Shown here: piece by piece, positions 5,507 through 6,260 of the stretch
Layout: every line of letters begins with the position of its first letter
Position numbering within the stretch: position 1 is the first letter of the stretch
Source: Bacteriovoracaceae bacterium UBA7317
GTDB taxonomy: Bacteria > Bdellovibrionota > Bacteriovoracia > Bacteriovoracales > Bacteriovoracaceae
Length of the DNA: 6,260 bases
Reading direction: 5' to 3'
Assembly (NCBI GenBank): GCA_002474345.1
Contig: DKQD01000041.1
Location: forward strand, 1 to 6,260
Notes under the pieces: generated by a model
Databases searched by the model: none
Told to the model about the DNA's origin: nothing
The model's input: only the letters and a program-made list of their open reading frames with translations
Position numbers and translations under genes: made by a program

Positions 5507-6260
5507 ATGATTCGAGAATTTCATTGTAGTAAGTTGTTGTGTATAGTTTTAACTTTTTTTCTCTTTAACCCTTTGCTTAATGCCGGGGAAACTGAGGATC
5601 TTTTCAAGATTTGGCCTTATACTTTAAGAACTGACAAAGGTGAGGTCCTCCTTAAATTTAAATTAAATAAAGCTCAAAAATTAATTTTAAAGATCAAGAG
5701 AGGAACTCAATCTGGTGATGAAGTTCAAGAAAGGGTTTTAAAAGTTTCAAAGAAAAAGGTTTATACCTTTAAACTTGGAGCTCAAAAATGTGGGGAGTCT
5801 TTAGAGTACAAACTTATTTCCCATGATGACCCTGAACTTATTTTAGAAAGTCATTTTTTGAAGGCCTTCTCTTGCGGCGACGGTCGCACCTCCTTTAAAT
5901 TTCTTATGATGTCAGACACTCAGGAAAATAATAAGCGTCATCAAAAGCTTGGAGAGATGATCGCAAAAAAAATGAAAAAACAAAAAATTTCTTTTGTTCT
6001 TAATACGGGTGATGTTGTTCAAAATGGCGGAAAAGATGATGACTGGGTTTCCTTTTTTAAAGCAGGGAAATCTTACCTTTCTAAATATCCCATCGTCGCT
6101 GCCCTCGGAAATCATGCTTTTTATAGAGAAAGAGGTAAAAAAACTTCAATGCCAAATAACTTTGGCCGCTACTTAAGATGGCTTGAATCCCCCAAGCTAG
6201 GTTATTTTTCTTTGGAGTTTCCTAACTTTGCTCTCATTATTTTCAATTCTAACTTTGCAA
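5507..6260 (+). CDS. Exported calcineurin-like metallophosphoesterase, N-terminal part
   Basis: This gene runs off the right edge, with 251 codons present. The N-terminus is a signal peptide: a basic or polar start (MIREFHCSK), a hydrophobic core (10-24, LLCIVLTFFLFNPLL) and a likely cleavage after LNA (residue 26), so the enzyme should be periplasmic or secreted. Residues 30-125 look like an all-beta N-terminal domain, comparable in position to the domain in front of purple-acid-phosphatase enzymes, with two Cys (C95, C123) that could pair. The metallophosphoesterase core follows: FLMMSDTQEN (D137, Q139), VLNTGDVVQNGG (D169, N173) and AALGNHAFY (N202, H203). The final motifs with the remaining His ligands lie beyond the window. 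The first motif is DxQ rather than DxH and the third is GNHA rather than GNHE/D. The ATG has an AAAGG site seven bases upstream. The substrate could be a phosphomonoester or diester; it cannot be told here. Confidence 0.88.
   Translation, partial: MIREFHCSKLLCIVLTFFLFNPLLNAGETEDLFKIWPYTLRTDKGEVLLKFKLNKAQKLILKIKRGTQSGDEVQERVLKVSKKKVYTFKLGAQKCGESLEYKLISHDDPELILESHFLKAFSCGDGRTSFKFLMMSDTQENNKRHQKLGEMIAKKMKKQKISFVLNTGDVVQNGGKDDDWVSFFKAGKSYLSKYPIVAALGNHAFYRERGKKTSMPNNFGRYLRWLESPKLGYFSLEFPNFALIIFNSNFA

Noticed and set aside
5912..6176. Short frames on both strands inside the phosphoesterase gene
   Set aside because: They are shadows of the open frame that carries the signal peptide and the phosphoesterase motifs.

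Overview
The window looks like chromosomal DNA from an AT-rich Gram-negative bacterium. The base composition, the mix of ATG, GTG and TTG starts behind purine-rich ribosome sites, and the secreted or membrane-anchored proteins would suit a Bdellovibrionota lineage such as Bacteriovorax/Halobacteriovorax. That placement is an inference from overall style, not from a diagnostic marker. I see no rRNA, tRNA, CRISPR array, insertion sequence or phage gene.

Layout. Positions 1-1662 hold the end of an FAD-dependent amine/amino-acid oxidoreductase and, after a short gap, a DUF1338 protein of the HglS (2-oxoadipate dioxygenase/decarboxylase) family. Together they suggest a lysine or pipecolate degradation module that continues to the left. 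Positions 1677-2467 carry a promoter-like site and a membrane-anchored, acidic protein of unknown function. Positions 2547-3089 encode a Nudix hydrolase of the ADP-sugar pyrophosphatase type. It converges on a leftward NYN/LabA-type putative nuclease (3134-3691), with a weak two-way terminator between them.

Positions 3713-4077 contain no secure gene. A possible 86-residue hydrophobic reading frame, with a rare CTG start overlapping the stop of the next gene, lies there. Next comes a small leftward Cro/CI-type regulator (4078-4305). Two near-identical 19-bp direct repeats, 31 bp apart, lie just upstream of it and look like its own operator. The rightward Fpg (MutM) DNA glycosylase gene follows (4583-5404) with its own promoter candidate and an A/T-rich terminator hairpin. 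The window ends inside a rightward gene for an exported calcineurin-like metallophosphoesterase (5507 to beyond 6260).

The genes do not form one obvious system. They read as a row of small transcription units: a catabolic pair, two nucleotide or DNA housekeeping enzymes (Nudix, Fpg), an RNA-type nuclease candidate, an autoregulated switch and a cell-envelope phosphoesterase. The least explained parts are the regulator with its twin operator and the possible coupled small membrane protein, followed by the altered NYN active site.
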